Shown: piece by piece, positions 40,619-48,654 of the stretch
How positions within the stretch are numbered: the first letter of the stretch is position 1
How the letters are laid out: each line of letters opens with the position of its first letter
DNA from: Longispora sp040681875
GTDB lineage: Bacteria; Actinomycetota; Actinomycetes; Mycobacteriales; Micromonosporaceae
Reading direction: 5' to 3'
DNA length: 64,000 bases
Assembly (NCBI RefSeq): GCF_040681875.1
Contig: NZ_JBFAZP010000004.1
Location: 620,001-684,000 of the forward strand
Translations under genes and position numbers: made by a program
Notes under the pieces: generated by a model
The model's input: only the letters and a program-made list of their open reading frames with translations
Told to the model about the DNA's origin: nothing
Databases searched by the model: none

Positions 40619-43327
40619 ATGAAGCGGCACAGGATCACCCGGCGCGCGGTACTCGGCACGGCGGCCGGCGCCGCGACGGTGGCGGCGCTGTCCCCCGGGA
40701 CGGCAGGGGCTTCCGTCGAGCGGAACGGAACGACGGACCCACCGACCGGGCGGGCCGCCGTCCGCGCGGTGCCGCTCGACAACCGGATGGCCACCGACGC
40801 CCAGTGGGCCGAGTTCCTCCGGGGCTGCGACCTGGTCTGGAAGCGGCCGCCGAGCCTGTGGCACGAGGGCCCGTTCCTCGGCGACGGCCGGCTCGGCACA
40901 CTGGTCTACAAGGAACCGGGGAAGAACCAGCTCCGGTTCACCGTGCAGCACGCCGAGGTGCAGGACCACCGGCCGGAGTTCGGCAGCCAGTACGGGGTGT
41001 GCCGGCTGCCGGTCGGGTACCTCACCCTGGAGCCGGTCGGCACGATCAGCTCCGTGGACTGGCGCCTGGACCTGTGGAACGCCGAGCTCGCCGGCACGGT
41101 CACCACCTCGGCCGGCAGGCTGACCCTCCAGGTGTTCATCCGCGACCAGGTGCTCGTCGCGAACGTGGTCGCCAGCGGGGGCGAGCAGGTGAGGTGGACG
41201 TTCCACCCGCAGGAGGCGGTGTCGCCCGCGTACCCGGGCAAGCCCAAGCCGGAGGGGTACACCGACAATCCCGCGCCGACGACGAAGAGCACCGGGGACG
41301 TGCGGCAGGTGACCCAGACGCTGCTGGGCGGCGGGCGGACCGCGACCGCGTACCGGCAGAAGGGTTCGTCGCTCTTTCTCACCGTCGCGCACAGCTTCCC
41401 GGGAACCACCGCCGAGGCGACCGCGCTGACCAGGGTGAACACGGCGGCCGACACCGCGCTGCCGGAGCACGTGACCGCGCACCGCACCTGGTGGCACGCC
41501 TTCTACCGCAAGAGCTTCGTGTCGATCCCGGACCAGCGGATGCAGGCGTTCCACTGGATCCAGCTCTACAAGGTGGCCGCCGGGACCCGCGCGGGCGGCC
41601 CCGTGATGGCGACCACCGGCCCGTGGCTGGAGCCGACCCCGTGGCCGGCGGTGTGGTGGAACCTCAACGTCCAGCTGGAGTACTGGCTCATCCACGGCTC
41701 CAACCACCTCGAACTCGACGCCGTCACCAGCACCCTGGCCGCGAACCAGCAGCAGCTGATCGCCAACGTGCCGGCCGCCTACCGGTCCGACTCCTCCGGG
41801 GTGGGCCGCAGCTCGGACATGTTCTGCAACCGGAGCGTGGGCAAGCCGGGCGACACCGGTACCGCCGAGGTGGGCGACCTGACCTGGGCCCTGCACAACG
41901 TGTGGCTGTCCTACCGGCACAGCATGGACGACACGATGCTGCGGAACGTCCTGTTCCCGATCCTGCGGCGCGCGGTCAACTACTACCTGCGCTTCCTCAC
42001 CACCGACAGCGCCGGCCGGATGCACCTGCCGCAGACGTTCTCCCCCGAGTACGGCGTCAACGCCCCCGACTGCAACTACGACCTCGCGCTGCTCCGCTGG
42101 GGCTGCCGGACCCTGCGGGAGTCCGCGACCCGGCTGGGGATCACCGACCCGCTGATGGCGAAGTGGCAGCAGGTGCTCGACAAGCTGACGCCCGCGCCCA
42201 CCGACGCGAACGGGTTCATGATTGGGGCGGGCGTGCCGTTCGCCCAGTCGCACCGGCACTACTCACACCTGCTGTCGGTGTACCCGTTGTACCTGGTCAA
42301 CTGGGAACAGCCCGCCCAGCGCGCCCTGATCGAGACGTCCGTCGACCACTGGCTCGGCCTCGCCGGCTCGCACCGGGGCTACTCCTACACCGGGGCCGCG
42401 TCGTTCTGCGCCATGATGGGCCGGGGCAACGCGGCGCTGGGCTGGCTGAACAAGTTCCTCGACCCGACCGTGGCGTATCCCGTGCGGGCCAACACGATGT
42501 ACACCGAGGCCGGGCCGGTCGTGGAGACACCGTTGTCCGCGTCGCAGTCCCTGCACGACATGCTCGTGTCCAGCTGGGGCGGGGTGGTCCGGGTGTTCCC
42601 GGCCGTGCCCGACGCCTGGGCAGACGTGACCGTGCACGACTTCCGCACCCAGGGCGCGTTCCTGGTCAGCGCGGGGCGGGTCGGCGGGGTGACCCGGTTC
42701 GTGCGGGTGCGCAGCCTGGCCGGGGAGCCGCTGCGGCTGCGGCCGGGGGTCACCTCCGGCGCGGCCGTCCTGCAGGCGGAGGACGCCGTCGTGCTGGGCG
42801 GCGTCGTGGAGGCCAACCACGCCGGGTACACCGGGGCCGGGTTCGTGAACTTCGACAACGTGGTGGGCTCGGCCGTGCGGTTCGCGGTGACCGCCCCCTC
42901 GGGACCGACGACCCTCCTTTTCCGGTACGCCAACGGGACCGCCGTCGACCGCCCTGCCACCCTCGTGGTGAACGGCACGGCGGTGGCGACCCTGTCGTTC
43001 CCCGGCACCGGGGCCTGGGACACCTGGGCCACCCGGTCGGTGGGCGTGACCCTGGCCGCCGGGGCCAACACGGTGCAGCTCACGGCCACCACGGCCAACG
43101 GCGGGCCGAACCTCGACAGCCTGGCCGTGGGCACCGGGGCGGGGCTGGCCGTGGTGCTCGACGACGGGTCGGCGGCCACGTGGCGCGACGTCGGGGACGG
43201 GATGATCGAGATCGACCTGCCCCGGGACCGGGAGGTGCTGGTGCACCCGGCCGGGCCGACGCCCGCGTGTGTGATCGCGCCGGTGCTGGTCAGCAGGCCG
43301 GGGACCGCCTGGGGGCTACCCACCTGA
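40619..43327 (+). CDS. Exported GH95-like glycosidase (alpha-L-fucosidase/galactosidase type) with CBM35
   Basis: 902-residue Tat-exported enzyme: signal MKRHRITRRAVLGTAAGAA. The start of the catalytic part, HEGPFLGDGRLGTLVYKEP, mirrors the GH95 N-terminal beta domain; the (alpha/alpha)6 barrel carries FSPEYGVNAPDCNYDLALLRWGC, where GH95 places its catalytic Glu and Asn, and SHRHYSHLLSVYPLYLV. A CBM35 module is inserted near the C terminus (about 715-845, LQAEDAVVLGGVVEANHAGYTG). GH95 enzymes remove alpha-1,2-L-fucose or L-galactose. The sequence is divergent, so fucosidase activity is probable rather than certain. ATG 40619 has TTGGAGTGG upstream. Context: divergent sugar ABC operon, and an L-fucose pathway at 53-64 kb. 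Confidence 0.72.
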   Translation: MKRHRITRRAVLGTAAGAATVAALSPGTAGASVERNGTTDPPTGRAAVRAVPLDNRMATDAQWAEFLRGCDLVWKRPPSLWHEGPFLGDGRLGTLVYKEPGKNQLRFTVQHAEVQDHRPEFGSQYGVCRLPVGYLTLEPVGTISSVDWRLDLWNAELAGTVTTSAGRLTLQVFIRDQVLVANVVASGGEQVRWTFHPQEAVSPAYPGKPKPEGYTDNPAPTTKSTGDVRQVTQTLLGGGRTATAYRQKGSSLFLTVAHSFPGTTAEATALTRVNTAADTALPEHVTAHRTWWHAFYRKSFVSIPDQRMQAFHWIQLYKVAAGTRAGGPVMATTGPWLEPTPWPAVWWNLNVQLEYWLIHGSNHLELDAVTSTLAANQQQLIANVPAAYRSDSSGVGRSSDMFCNRSVGKPGDTGTAEVGDLTWALHNVWLSYRHSMDDTMLRNVLFPILRRAVNYYLRFLTTDSAGRMHLPQTFSPEYGVNAPDCNYDLALLRWGCRTLRESATRLGITDPLMAKWQQVLDKLTPAPTDANGFMIGAGVPFAQSHRHYSHLLSVYPLYLVNWEQPAQRALIETSVDHWLGLAGSHRGYSYTGAASFCAMMGRGNAALGWLNKFLDPTVAYPVRANTMYTEAGPVVETPLSASQSLHDMLVSSWGGVVRVFPAVPDAWADVTVHDFRTQGAFLVSAGRVGGVTRFVRVRSLAGEPLRLRPGVTSGAAVLQAEDAVVLGGVVEANHAGYTGAGFVNFDNVVGSAVRFAVTAPSGPTTLLFRYANGTAVDRPATLVVNGTAVATLSFPGTGAWDTWATRSVGVTLAAGANTVQLTATTANGGPNLDSLAVGTGAGLAVVLDDGSAATWRDVGDGMIEIDLPRDREVLVHPAGPTPACVIAPVLVSRPGTAWGLPT

Positions 43328-43378
43328 CCGGGGTCACGGTCGTGCCGGACGGGGCCGCTCGGCTCGGCATGTCCGGTG

Positions 43379-43442
43379 CCGGGTCGGACGCGTCCCGCCT
43401 GGGCCCGAGCCCGGGTCGGCGCGTCCCGCCCTGGGCTCGGCC
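43379..43442. repeat. Imperfect 31-32-bp direct repeat (2 copies)
   Basis: Two copies beginning CCGGGTCGG at 43379 and about 43411, sharing CGCGTCCCGCC and GGGC blocks, in the 207-base gap before pqqA. This gap should also contain the pqq promoter, but I see no convincing boxes. Confidence 0.5.
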
Positions 43443-43534
43443 CGGGTTCCGTAACGCGGAAAGTTCCCGCCGGCCCGGTGGGGCCGGGTGCATCATGTGC
43501 GCACCTCTACCCAAATACCCGCAGGAGGAACACG

Positions 43535-43654
43535 ATGGACGCTCCCCAGCCCGCCCCGGCGCGCCGGCCCTGGACCCGGCCGCGGGCGGTACAGGTCTCC
43601 CTCGGCGCGGAGGTCACGGCCTACAGCGGTGCCGACCCGTACAACCCGCGCTGA
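43535..43654 (+). CDS. pqqA: PQQ precursor peptide PqqA
   Basis: 39-residue ribosomal peptide whose Glu and Tyr are cross-linked and excised to make pyrroloquinoline quinone. The conserved pair is Glu26 and Tyr30 in GAEVTAYSGAD, giving the essential Glu-x-x-x-Tyr spacing. PqqA is usually 22-39 residues; this one has a long Pro/Arg-rich leader (PAPARRPWTRPRA) as the PqqD-binding part. AGGAGGA lies 5 bases before ATG 43535. It is followed after two bases by pqqB. Confidence 0.9.
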   Translation: MDAPQPAPARRPWTRPRAVQVSLGAEVTAYSGADPYNPR

Positions 43655-43656
43655 CC

Positions 43657-44703
43657 ATGTGGGCGCGGATTCTCGGATCCGCCGCCGGCGGCGGGTTCCC
43701 GCAGTGGAACTGCTCGTGCCGCAACTGTGACGGCGCCCGGACCGGCACGCTGCCGGTCCGGGCCCGGACCCAGGCGGCGCTCGCCGTGAGCGGGGACCGG
43801 CGGAACTGGTTCCTGGTCAACGCCACCCCCGACATCACCGTCCAGTTGGGACGGTTGGCCGCGGGTGACGAGCACGGCCGACCCGGGCCCGTAGCGGGGC
43901 GGGCCCGGACCGGCCCCGGCAACGGGGGCGCGGCGGCCGGGACGGCCGGGTGGGAACCTGCCGACGGGGAGCCCCGCCGGAGTCCGGTCAGCGCGGTGCT
44001 GCTCACCGACGCGGAACTCGACCACACCGCCGGGCTGCTGTCGCTCCGCGAGGGCGACGGGCTGACCGTGTACGCGACCGCCGCCGTCCTGCGCGCCGCC
44101 GCCCCCCTGCTCGACATCCTCGGCGCGTACCAGCCCGTGGTGCGGCGGGTGCTCGAACCCGGCGTGGACACCCCGCTCGACGGGACCCTGAGCGTGCGCC
44201 CCCTGCCGACGGGCTCCACGAAGCTCCCCCGGTACGCCGCGCACCTGCCCGCCGACCCGACGAGCGTCGTCGGCTACCGCTTCACCGAACGGACCGGCAC
44301 CCACCGGCCGGGCGCCGGCGACCCGGCGGCCGGCACGCCGGAGGGCCCCGCGGTGCTCGTCTATCTGCCGTGCGTCCCCGAGCTGACCCCGGCGCTCGTC
44401 GGGGAACTGGCCTCCGCGCGGGCCGTACTCGTCGACGGGACCTGTTGGACGGACGACGAGATGGCGCTGGTCGGCAGGCCCGAGAAGACCTCGCGCTCGA
44501 TGGGCCACGCCCCGGTCACCGGCCCCGGCGGCACCCTCCCGGTCCTGGCCGCGCTGTCCGGCCCCGACGGGCGGGCCCCGCGCCGGATCTACACCCACCT
44601 GAACAACACCAACCCGCTGCTCGTCGAGGACTCCGCGCCCCGGCGCGCGGTCGCGGCGGCCGGCGTGGAGGTGGCCCACGACGGGATGGAGCTGCGGACA
44701 TGA
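43657..44703 (+). CDS. pqqB: PqqB, MBL-fold oxygenase of PQQ biosynthesis
   Basis: 348-residue metallo-beta-lactamase-fold protein that hydroxylates the Glu-Tyr intermediate. The N terminus RILGSAAGGGFPQWNCSCRNCDGAR is diagnostic of PqqB, including its structural Cys pair. VLLTDAELDHTAGLLSLREGD carries the metal site variant of the family (no full HxHxDH). A Gly/Arg-rich insert near residues 70-110 lengthens it beyond the usual 300-310. It overlaps pqqC by ATGA. The same frame is open far upstream, but the start follows pqqA directly. Confidence 0.92.
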   Translation: MWARILGSAAGGGFPQWNCSCRNCDGARTGTLPVRARTQAALAVSGDRRNWFLVNATPDITVQLGRLAAGDEHGRPGPVAGRARTGPGNGGAAAGTAGWEPADGEPRRSPVSAVLLTDAELDHTAGLLSLREGDGLTVYATAAVLRAAAPLLDILGAYQPVVRRVLEPGVDTPLDGTLSVRPLPTGSTKLPRYAAHLPADPTSVVGYRFTERTGTHRPGAGDPAAGTPEGPAVLVYLPCVPELTPALVGELASARAVLVDGTCWTDDEMALVGRPEKTSRSMGHAPVTGPGGTLPVLAALSGPDGRAPRRIYTHLNNTNPLLVEDSAPRRAVAAAGVEVAHDGMELRT

Positions 44704-45380
44704 CTGCGGAGTTCGTCGCCGAGCTGCGGCGGCGCGCCACGATCTACTGGGAGAAGCACCCGTTCCAGCAGGCGATGCTCGCCGGGGAGCTGGCCCCGGA
44801 CGCGGTGCGCGGGTTCGTCGCCAACCGGTGGTACTACCAGCGGTCGCTGCCGCAGAAGGACGCCGCGATCCTGGCGAACTGTCCCGTGCCAGAGGTGCGC
44901 CGGCGGTGGCTGGAACGGATCGCGTACCACGACGGTCCGGCCGAGGGGGAGGGCGGCATGGCCGACTGGTTGACCCTGTGCGACGCGGTCGGGCTGGACC
45001 GGGCCGAGGTGCTCGACACCCGACGGGTACTGCCCGGGGTGCGGTTCGCCGTCGACCGGTACTCGCAGTTCGCCCGCGAGGCGCCCTGGGTGGAGGGGGT
45101 GGCGTCCTCGCTGACCGAGCTGTTCGCGCCCGACCTGATGGCCCGGCGGATCGCGGCGTTCCGGACCCACTACCCGTGGATCGACCCCGCCGGCCTCGGC
45201 TACTTCGAGAAGCGGTGCGTACAGGCGCCCCGCGAGGCCGGCCACGCCCTCGACGTCGTCCTCGAACACGCGACGACCGCGGAGCAGCGGGCCGCGTGCG
45301 CCGACGCGCTGACCCTGAAGTGCCAGGTGCTGTGGGGGATGCTCGACGCGCTGGACCACGCGTACCGGGGGCCCCGGTGA
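44700..45380 (+). CDS. pqqC: PqqC, pyrroloquinoline-quinone synthase
   Basis: 226-residue cofactorless oxidase that performs the final ring closure and eight-electron oxidation to PQQ. The all-helical haem-oxygenase-like fold carries the diagnostic blocks YWEKHPFQQAMLAGEL, VRGFVANRWYYQRSLPQKDAAILANC and EGGMADWLTLCDAVGL, with active-site His, Tyr, Arg and Gln residues present. C-terminal KCQVLWGMLDALDHAY matches the family end. Starts inside the pqqB stop (ATGA) and ends overlapping pqqD (GTGA). Confidence 0.95.
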   Translation: MTAEFVAELRRRATIYWEKHPFQQAMLAGELAPDAVRGFVANRWYYQRSLPQKDAAILANCPVPEVRRRWLERIAYHDGPAEGEGGMADWLTLCDAVGLDRAEVLDTRRVLPGVRFAVDRYSQFAREAPWVEGVASSLTELFAPDLMARRIAAFRTHYPWIDPAGLGYFEKRCVQAPREAGHALDVVLEHATTAEQRAACADALTLKCQVLWGMLDALDHAYRGPR

Positions 45381-45628
45381 TCCCCCGGCTCGCCCCGCAC
45401 GTGGCCCTGCACTGGCAGCCGGCCCGGGGCGAGTGGCTGCTGACCCGCCCCGAGTCCGTGGTCGTGCTCAACGGGACCGCCGCCGACATCCTCACCCTGT
45501 GCGACGGGGTCCGCGACGTCGGGGCGATCGTGCGCGCCCTGCGGGACAGCTACGACGACGTCGACCCGGCCGACGTCGAGGCCCTGCTGACCGACCTGGC
45601 CGGCCAACGCCTGGTGGTGCTCACATGA
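45377..45628 (+). CDS. pqqD: PqqD, PqqA peptide chaperone
   Basis: 83-residue winged-helix-like peptide chaperone that delivers PqqA to the radical SAM enzyme PqqE. Typical blocks are PRLAPHVALHWQPARGEWLLTRPESVVVLNGTAADILTLCDG as read in order, then VDPADVEALLTDLAGQRLV. GTG 45377 overlaps the pqqC stop and its own stop overlaps pqqE (ATGA). The length is slightly short of the usual 90. Confidence 0.92.
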   Translation: MIPRLAPHVALHWQPARGEWLLTRPESVVVLNGTAADILTLCDGVRDVGAIVRALRDSYDDVDPADVEALLTDLAGQRLVVLT

Positions 45629-46998
45629 CCGCCCCGAATCCCGGCGAGCACCCGTCGGCCACGGGGGTCGGTGCCGGGGAGCCCGCCGGAGCCGGCACCT
45701 CCGCCGGAGCCGACGCGTCCAGTGGAGCCAGGGCGTCCGGTGGAGCCGACACCTCCGGTGAAGCTGGGGCATCCGGTGGAGCCGGGGCTGGCTCCGAGCC
45801 GCCTGCCGGAACCCCTGCGTGGCCGGCCGTGCCCGCGCCTCTCGGGCTGCTCGCCGAGGTCACGCACGCCTGCCCACTGCACTGCGCGTACTGCTCGAAC
45901 CCGGTCGCGCTCGCCCCGCGCTCCTCCGAGCTGACCACCGCCGAGTGGGACCGGGTGTTCGGCGAGGCCGCCGCGCTCGGCGTCGTCCAGGTCCACCTCT
46001 CCGGCGGGGAACCGCTGCTCCGCCGGGACCTCGCCGACCTGGTGGCCAGCTGTAGGCGGCACGGCCTGTACACGAACCTGATCACCAGCGGGGTCGGGCT
46101 CGACGCCGACCGGCTGGCCCGGCTGCCCGTGGACCACGTGCAGCTCAGCGTGCAGGACGCCACCGAGGCCGACTCCGACGCCCTCGCCGGCACCCGGTCC
46201 TGGCGGCACAAGGTGGCCGCCGCCCGGGTCGTGAAGGACGCCGGCCTGCCGCTGACCGTGAACGTGGTGCTGCACCGGGCCAACGCCGACCACGTCGGGG
46301 CGGTCGTCGCGCTCGCGGACCGGCTCGGCGCGGACCGGCTCGAACTCGCGCACACCCAGTACTACGGCTGGGCACTGCGGAACCGGGCCTGGCTCGCCCC
46401 GTCGATGGCCCAGGTCCGGGCCACGGCCGAGGCGGTGCGCGCGGCCCGCGAGGTCCTGGAGGGGACGGGGCCCGGGGCGGCGGGCGGCGCGGGGGCCGAG
46501 GGTGGCGCGGGGGCCGGGGGCGAGCGGGCAAGCCGGGGAGCGGCGGGGGTGCGCGGTATCCGTACCCGGATGGAGATCTCCTATGTTCTTCCGGATCTGC
46601 ACACCGGGGCGGTCAAGCCCTGCACCGGCGGCTGGGGGCGGACCCAGCTGACCGTCGCGCCCGGCGGGGACGTGCTGCCCTGCGCGGCGGCCGGCACCCT
46701 GCCCCTGGTGATGGAGAACGTCCGCGACCGGCCGCTGGACTGGATCTGGTACTCGTCCCCGTCGTTCGACCGGTTCCGGGGCACCGACTGGATGCCGGAC
46801 CCGTGCCGGAGCTGTGACCTGCGGGAGGTCGACTTCGGCGGCTGCCGGTGCCAGGCGTTCCAGCTCACCGGGGACGCCGCCGCGACCGACCCGGTGTGCC
46901 GGCTGTCCCCCGACCGGCACCTGGTGGACGCGGCGCTCGCCGGGCCGCCGCCGGCCAGGCCCGTTCCCCGACCGCACGCACCGGGAGGTACCCGATGA
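45625..46998 (+). CDS. pqqE: PqqE, radical SAM/SPASM peptide cyclase, with repeat-derived N-terminal extension
   Basis: 457-residue radical SAM enzyme that makes the Glu-Tyr carbon-carbon bond in PqqA. The SAM iron-sulfur motif is Cys83-x3-Cys87-x2-Cys90 in THACPLHCAYC; the SPASM domain binds auxiliary clusters through PCTGGWGR, DVLPCAA, DPCRSCDLREVDFGGCRCQAF. Usual PqqE is 360-390 residues. The extra length is an N-terminal Gly/Ala/Ser-rich tail of about 70 residues encoded by an 18-bp tandem repeat, plus a Gly/Ala insert near 285-310. A start just before PAPLGLLAEV would remove the tail, but the ATGA overlap with pqqD favours 45625. It overlaps the next gene (ATGA). Confidence 0.93.
   Translation: MTAPNPGEHPSATGVGAGEPAGAGTSAGADASSGARASGGADTSGEAGASGGAGAGSEPPAGTPAWPAVPAPLGLLAEVTHACPLHCAYCSNPVALAPRSSELTTAEWDRVFGEAAALGVVQVHLSGGEPLLRRDLADLVASCRRHGLYTNLITSGVGLDADRLARLPVDHVQLSVQDATEADSDALAGTRSWRHKVAAARVVKDAGLPLTVNVVLHRANADHVGAVVALADRLGADRLELAHTQYYGWALRNRAWLAPSMAQVRATAEAVRAAREVLEGTGPGAAGGAGAEGGAGAGGERASRGAAGVRGIRTRMEISYVLPDLHTGAVKPCTGGWGRTQLTVAPGGDVLPCAAAGTLPLVMENVRDRPLDWIWYSSPSFDRFRGTDWMPDPCRSCDLREVDFGGCRCQAFQLTGDAAATDPVCRLSPDRHLVDAALAGPPPARPVPRPHAPGGTR
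45685..45792 (+). repeat. 18-bp in-frame tandem repeat in pqqE (6 units)
   Basis: Units at 45685, 45703, 45721, 45739, 45757 and 45775, close to GGTGGAGCCGACACCTCC, each coding Gly-Gly-Ala-x-x-Ser-like hexapeptides. Unit length is a multiple of three, so the array keeps the pqqE frame. Confidence 0.85.
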
Positions 46999-48533
46999 AG
47001 GTCCCGCGCAGTTTTCTGGTGTGCGGGCTGGTCACGGCACTGGTGCTCGGGTCGGTCCCGGCGCTGGCGGCGGGCCCGACCGGCAGGGCGCCGGACCTGG
47101 CGGCTGTCGGCTACGAGGCCGAGGACGGGGTGCTGTCCCGCGCCGTGGTCGAGGCCAACCACCCCGGCTACACGGGTACCGGGTTCGTCAACTACGACAA
47201 CGTGGCCGGCGGCTCCGTCGAGTGGACGGTGTCGGCGGCGCGGAACACCACGACGACCCTCCTCTTCCGGTACGCCAACGGCACCGCCGCCGACCGGCCC
47301 CTCCGGATCACCGTCAACGGCACGGGGACGGTCACCGCGTTCCCCGCGACCGGCGCGTGGACCACCTGGCGCACCGTCCCCGTCACCGCGACCCTCGCCG
47401 CCGGCCCGAACGCCGTCCGCGCGACCGCCACCGCGTCGGCCGGCGGTCCGAACCTGGACTCGGTGACCGTCGGCGGCACCGACTGGTCCACGGCCGTGGT
47501 CGGGTCCACGATGCGCCGGAAGACCCCCGACACCCTCGGCGGCTGGGGCTACACCCAGGGCCTGTACCTGTACGGCCAGTACCTGGTCTACCAGCGCACC
47601 CGGGACCCGCGGCTGCTCGCGTACCTGCGGCAGTGGGCCGACCGGTTCGTGGCCGCCGACGGGGGTACCTCCTTCTCCTTCGACAACCTCGACCAGATGC
47701 AGTCCGGCAACGTGCTGCTTCTGCTGGCGCGGGAGACCGGGCTGGCGAAGTACCAGACGGCGGCGCGGAAGATCCGGGACCGGCTGCGGACGTACCCGAC
47801 CACGTCCGACGGCGGGCTGGTGCACGCCACCGGCAGGCCCGGGCAGCTCTGGGCGGACGGGTCGTTCATGGTCGCGCCGTTCGTGATCCGGTACGGGCAC
47901 CAGTTCGGCGAGGCCCGTTGGGGCGACGACCTCGCCGCCCGGCAGCTCCTCGTCTACGCGGCGCACCTGCAACAGGGCACCGGGCTGCTGTCGCACGCCT
48001 ACGACGAGAACCGGTCGCAGAGCTGGGCGGACCCGCGCACCGGGCTGTCCTCGCAGTACTGGTGCAGGGCCATCGGCTGGTACGGCATGGCCGCCGTCGA
48101 CATCCTCGAACTCCTGCCCGCCGACCACCCGGACCGCGCCGCGATCGTCGACTCCGTGCGTCGGCTCGTGGCCGGCTACGCGCGCTACCAGGACCCGGCC
48201 ACCGGGCGCTGGTTCCAGGTCGTCGACCGGGGTGACCTGTCGGGTAACTGGACCGAGACCTCGTGTTCGAGCATGTACACGTTCACCGTCTCCCGGGCGG
48301 TGCGGCGCGGCTATGTCGACGCGTCCTACCAGCCGGTGGCGGACAAGGGGTACCGGGGCGTGCTCGCCAAGGTCGGGACCGGACCCGACGGCCTGACCGA
48401 CGTGGCCGACATCAGCGTCGGCACGAACGTCGGCGACCTGTCGTACTACCTGGGCCGCACCCGGGCCACGAACGACCTGCACGGCCTGGGCGCGTTCCTG
48501 ATCATGAACGAGGAGTCGGGGCCGGTGGGGTGA
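46995..48533 (+). CDS. Secreted CBM35-GH105 unsaturated glycuronyl hydrolase-like enzyme
   Basis: 512-residue exported enzyme. Signal peptide 1 to about 26, CBM35 at about 36-158 (GYEAEDGVLSRAVVEANHPGYTGTG), then an (alpha/alpha)6 barrel of the GH88/GH105 type: GGWGYTQGLYLYGQYLVYQRT, FDNLDQMQSGNVLLLLARETG, LWADGSFMVAPFVIRYG with the catalytic Asp in WADGSFM, and YWCRAIGWYGMAAVDILELLP. GH105 enzymes remove the unsaturated uronic acid left by pectate or rhamnogalacturonan lyases. GGAGGT precedes ATG 46995, which overlaps the pqqE stop, so a glycan hydrolase is the sixth gene of the pqq operon. Confidence 0.85.
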   Translation: MKVPRSFLVCGLVTALVLGSVPALAAGPTGRAPDLAAVGYEAEDGVLSRAVVEANHPGYTGTGFVNYDNVAGGSVEWTVSAARNTTTTLLFRYANGTAADRPLRITVNGTGTVTAFPATGAWTTWRTVPVTATLAAGPNAVRATATASAGGPNLDSVTVGGTDWSTAVVGSTMRRKTPDTLGGWGYTQGLYLYGQYLVYQRTRDPRLLAYLRQWADRFVAADGGTSFSFDNLDQMQSGNVLLLLARETGLAKYQTAARKIRDRLRTYPTTSDGGLVHATGRPGQLWADGSFMVAPFVIRYGHQFGEARWGDDLAARQLLVYAAHLQQGTGLLSHAYDENRSQSWADPRTGLSSQYWCRAIGWYGMAAVDILELLPADHPDRAAIVDSVRRLVAGYARYQDPATGRWFQVVDRGDLSGNWTETSCSSMYTFTVSRAVRRGYVDASYQPVADKGYRGVLAKVGTGPDGLTDVADISVGTNVGDLSYYLGRTRATNDLHGLGAFLIMNEESGPVG

Positions 48534-48557
48534 CCGGTTCCGGCCGGTCGGGTGATC

Positions 48558-48629
48558 GGCTCCCGACCGGGTCGGCCGGGGCCGGCAGATTGCCGGTGGC
48601 GGGCTCCCGACCAGGTCGGCCGGGCCGGC
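48558..48629. repeat. 28-29-bp direct repeat, 44-bp period (2 copies)
   Basis: GGCTCCCGACCGGGTCGG... at 48558-48586 and GGCTCCCGACCAGGTCGG... at 48602-48629, nearly identical, in the gap between the GH105 gene and the convergent IclR gene. Each copy contains a GACC-G-GGTC-like palindrome and may help termination. Confidence 0.55.
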
Positions 48630-48654
48630 CCGGCCGGGCCGGGTCCGTGGCCGC

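Noticed and set aside
40804..44703. Very long plus-strand frame running from the GH95 gene into pqqB
   Set aside because: Only its end (from 43657) is real pqqB; the rest is out of frame with GH95 and pqqA, both of which have clear starts, ribosome sites and conserved motifs.
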